Source: JBLHKE01 sp047619485 (GTDB taxonomy: Bacteria; Verrucomicrobiota; Verrucomicrobiia; Verrucomicrobiales; DEV007). Taken from it: DNA of 5,302 nucleotides. Location: positions 1 to 5,302 of the forward strand of contig JBLHKE010000571.1 of assembly GCA_047619485.1 (NCBI GenBank), written 5' to 3'. Positions 4,615 through 5,302 of the stretch are shown piece after piece (within the stretch, counting starts at the first letter, position 1; each line of letters starts with the position of its first letter). Made by a program: the position numbers and the translations under genes. The notes under the pieces were generated by a model that did not search any database, had not been told where the DNA came from, and saw only the letters and a program-made list of their open reading frames with translations.

Positions 4615-5288
4615 CACGATCCATAACAACCCGCCAATCGATCCTGGATGCCGCCGTCACGGAGTTCTGGGAGCATGGTTATCGAGGCGCTTCTGTCCGC
4701 GATATCTGCGCGCGGGCCGGTGCCAGCTCGAACGCAATTACCTATCACTTCGGTTCGAAAGAAAAGCTCTATCAGGAAATCCTGGATCAGTTTGGCGCGC
4801 TGCTACTTGAACAAGCGCAAACCGCGTTGTCGGGCGAGTTGAGATCGCAGGAGGAGTTCAAGATCCGCCTGGAGATGTTCTTGCTTCAAATTCTGGAAAC
4901 CTGTCTCAAAAACCGCAAGACTGTTTTGATCGTGGCTCGGGAGTTCGAGCAGCTTCTTCCGGAGAATGACGAAAGTGCCGTTAGCGAACTGGTTGGGATC
5001 AACTATTCACTTTCGAATTTTGTTCAGAAAGCCAAAGACCAGGGGTTCGTGCGGGAAGACGTGGATGTCAGTATCGTGGCCGGCACTTTGATGGACAGGC
5101 TCCTCAACCAGGCGCGGTTTTCGCACACTCATGAACGATTTTTTAACGTGACGTCGCTGGACCCGGAGTACCGCACCTACTGGGTGCGGGCATCGCTTGG
5201 ATTGGTGCTCGACGGCATGAAACCGCGGGCCGAGCTCGCACAACAAGCGGCAATAGGAGAAGACTATGCACGTAGAACAAACGATTGA
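4605..5288 (+). CDS. TetR/AcrR-family transcriptional regulator (CecR-like N-terminus)
   Basis: DNA-binding repressor-type protein of 227 residues. The N-terminal TetR helix-turn-helix is clear at about 10-56: ILDAAVTEFWEHGYRGASVRDI, AGASSNAITYHF and GSKEKLYQEIL. The SVRDICARAG and NAITYHFGSKE wording resembles the CecR/YbiH branch, although that assignment is tentative. The remaining helices (about 60-215) form the variable ligand-binding and dimer domain, so the inducer cannot be named. An in-frame TGA at 4599-4601 rules out any start upstream of ATG 4605, and eight residues before the first helix is normal. No Shine-Dalgarno precedes it, and a palindrome spans the start codon, pointing to leaderless expression with autorepression. 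Its last 23 bp overlap a downstream gene, so it probably heads an operon whose products it controls. Confidence 0.9.
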   Translation: MTQSRSITTRQSILDAAVTEFWEHGYRGASVRDICARAGASSNAITYHFGSKEKLYQEILDQFGALLLEQAQTALSGELRSQEEFKIRLEMFLLQILETCLKNRKTVLIVAREFEQLLPENDESAVSELVGINYSLSNFVQKAKDQGFVREDVDVSIVAGTLMDRLLNQARFSHTHERFFNVTSLDPEYRTYWVRASLGLVLDGMKPRAELAQQAAIGEDYARRTND

Positions 5289-5302
5289 GATTGACGCGCC
5301 GG
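5266..5302 (+). CDS. Start of a probable SRPBCC/START-fold protein (cut off by the window end)
   Basis: ATG at 5266 follows AGGAGA (5255-5260) at 5-nt spacing, a good ribosome binding site inside the TetR coding region. The twelve visible residues, MHVEQTIEIDAP, match the usual opening of polyketide cyclase/START-like SRPBCC proteins, whose first strand runs into an I-x-A-P turn. These are small helix-grip domains that bind hydrophobic ligands. The frame overlaps the TetR stop by 23 bp, so the two are probably co-transcribed. Only the N-terminus is present, so the family call is provisional. Confidence 0.6.
   Translation, partial: MHVEQTIEIDAP

Noticed and set aside
4325..4810. 161-residue plus-strand open frame
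   Set aside because: It overlaps the well-supported TetR gene by about 200 bp in another frame, contains the nested inverted repeats and shows no recognisable domain.

Overview
The window looks like proteobacterial chromosome, most likely from an alphaproteobacterium. That is an inference from the gene types, the diverged interspersed repeats and the moderate-to-high GC, not a firm assignment. It reads as a mosaic. An AT-richer acetyltransferase gene sits between two copies of an imperfect repeat. A clearly GC-richer redox-response module follows, then a glutathione transferase gene, and last a TetR-led operon that runs off the right edge.

Bases 1-884: a GNAT acetyltransferase gene on the minus strand (163-702, GTG start) lies between two roughly 100-bp direct repeats, 1-100 and 781-880. 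The repeats align without gaps at a fixed offset of 780 bp, with about 68 of 100 bases identical. No convincing gene is visible in 1-162 or 715-884 apart from these repeats.

Bases 885-3181: soxR (minus strand, with a complete [2Fe-2S] cysteine motif) is divergent from a two-gene operon of a short-chain dehydrogenase and a diverged QueA-like protein, which overlap by 4 bp (ATGA). Between them is an almost textbook SoxR-dependent promoter: TTGACT, a 19-bp spacer containing a TCAAGT/ACTTGA dyad, then TAGAAA. The SoxR protein, its site and its probable targets are therefore all present. The unusual part is the second target, a relative of the tRNA-queuosine enzyme QueA in which several family motifs are altered.

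Bases 3182-3372: a gene-free gap holding a perfect 12-bp inverted repeat, 128 bp end to end, that could mark a small mobile element or module boundary. Bases 3373-4056: a glutathione transferase with a Cys-Pro-Phe active-site motif.

Bases 4057-4604: 548 bp without a credible gene but rich in structure. It holds a third, more diverged piece of the left-end repeat, two overlapping palindromes, and a 65-bp nested perfect inverted repeat. Bases 4605-5302: a TetR/AcrR regulator, with a 20-bp dyad lying across its own start codon and no Shine-Dalgarno sequence, overlaps by 23 bp the start of a probable SRPBCC-fold gene cut off by the window end.
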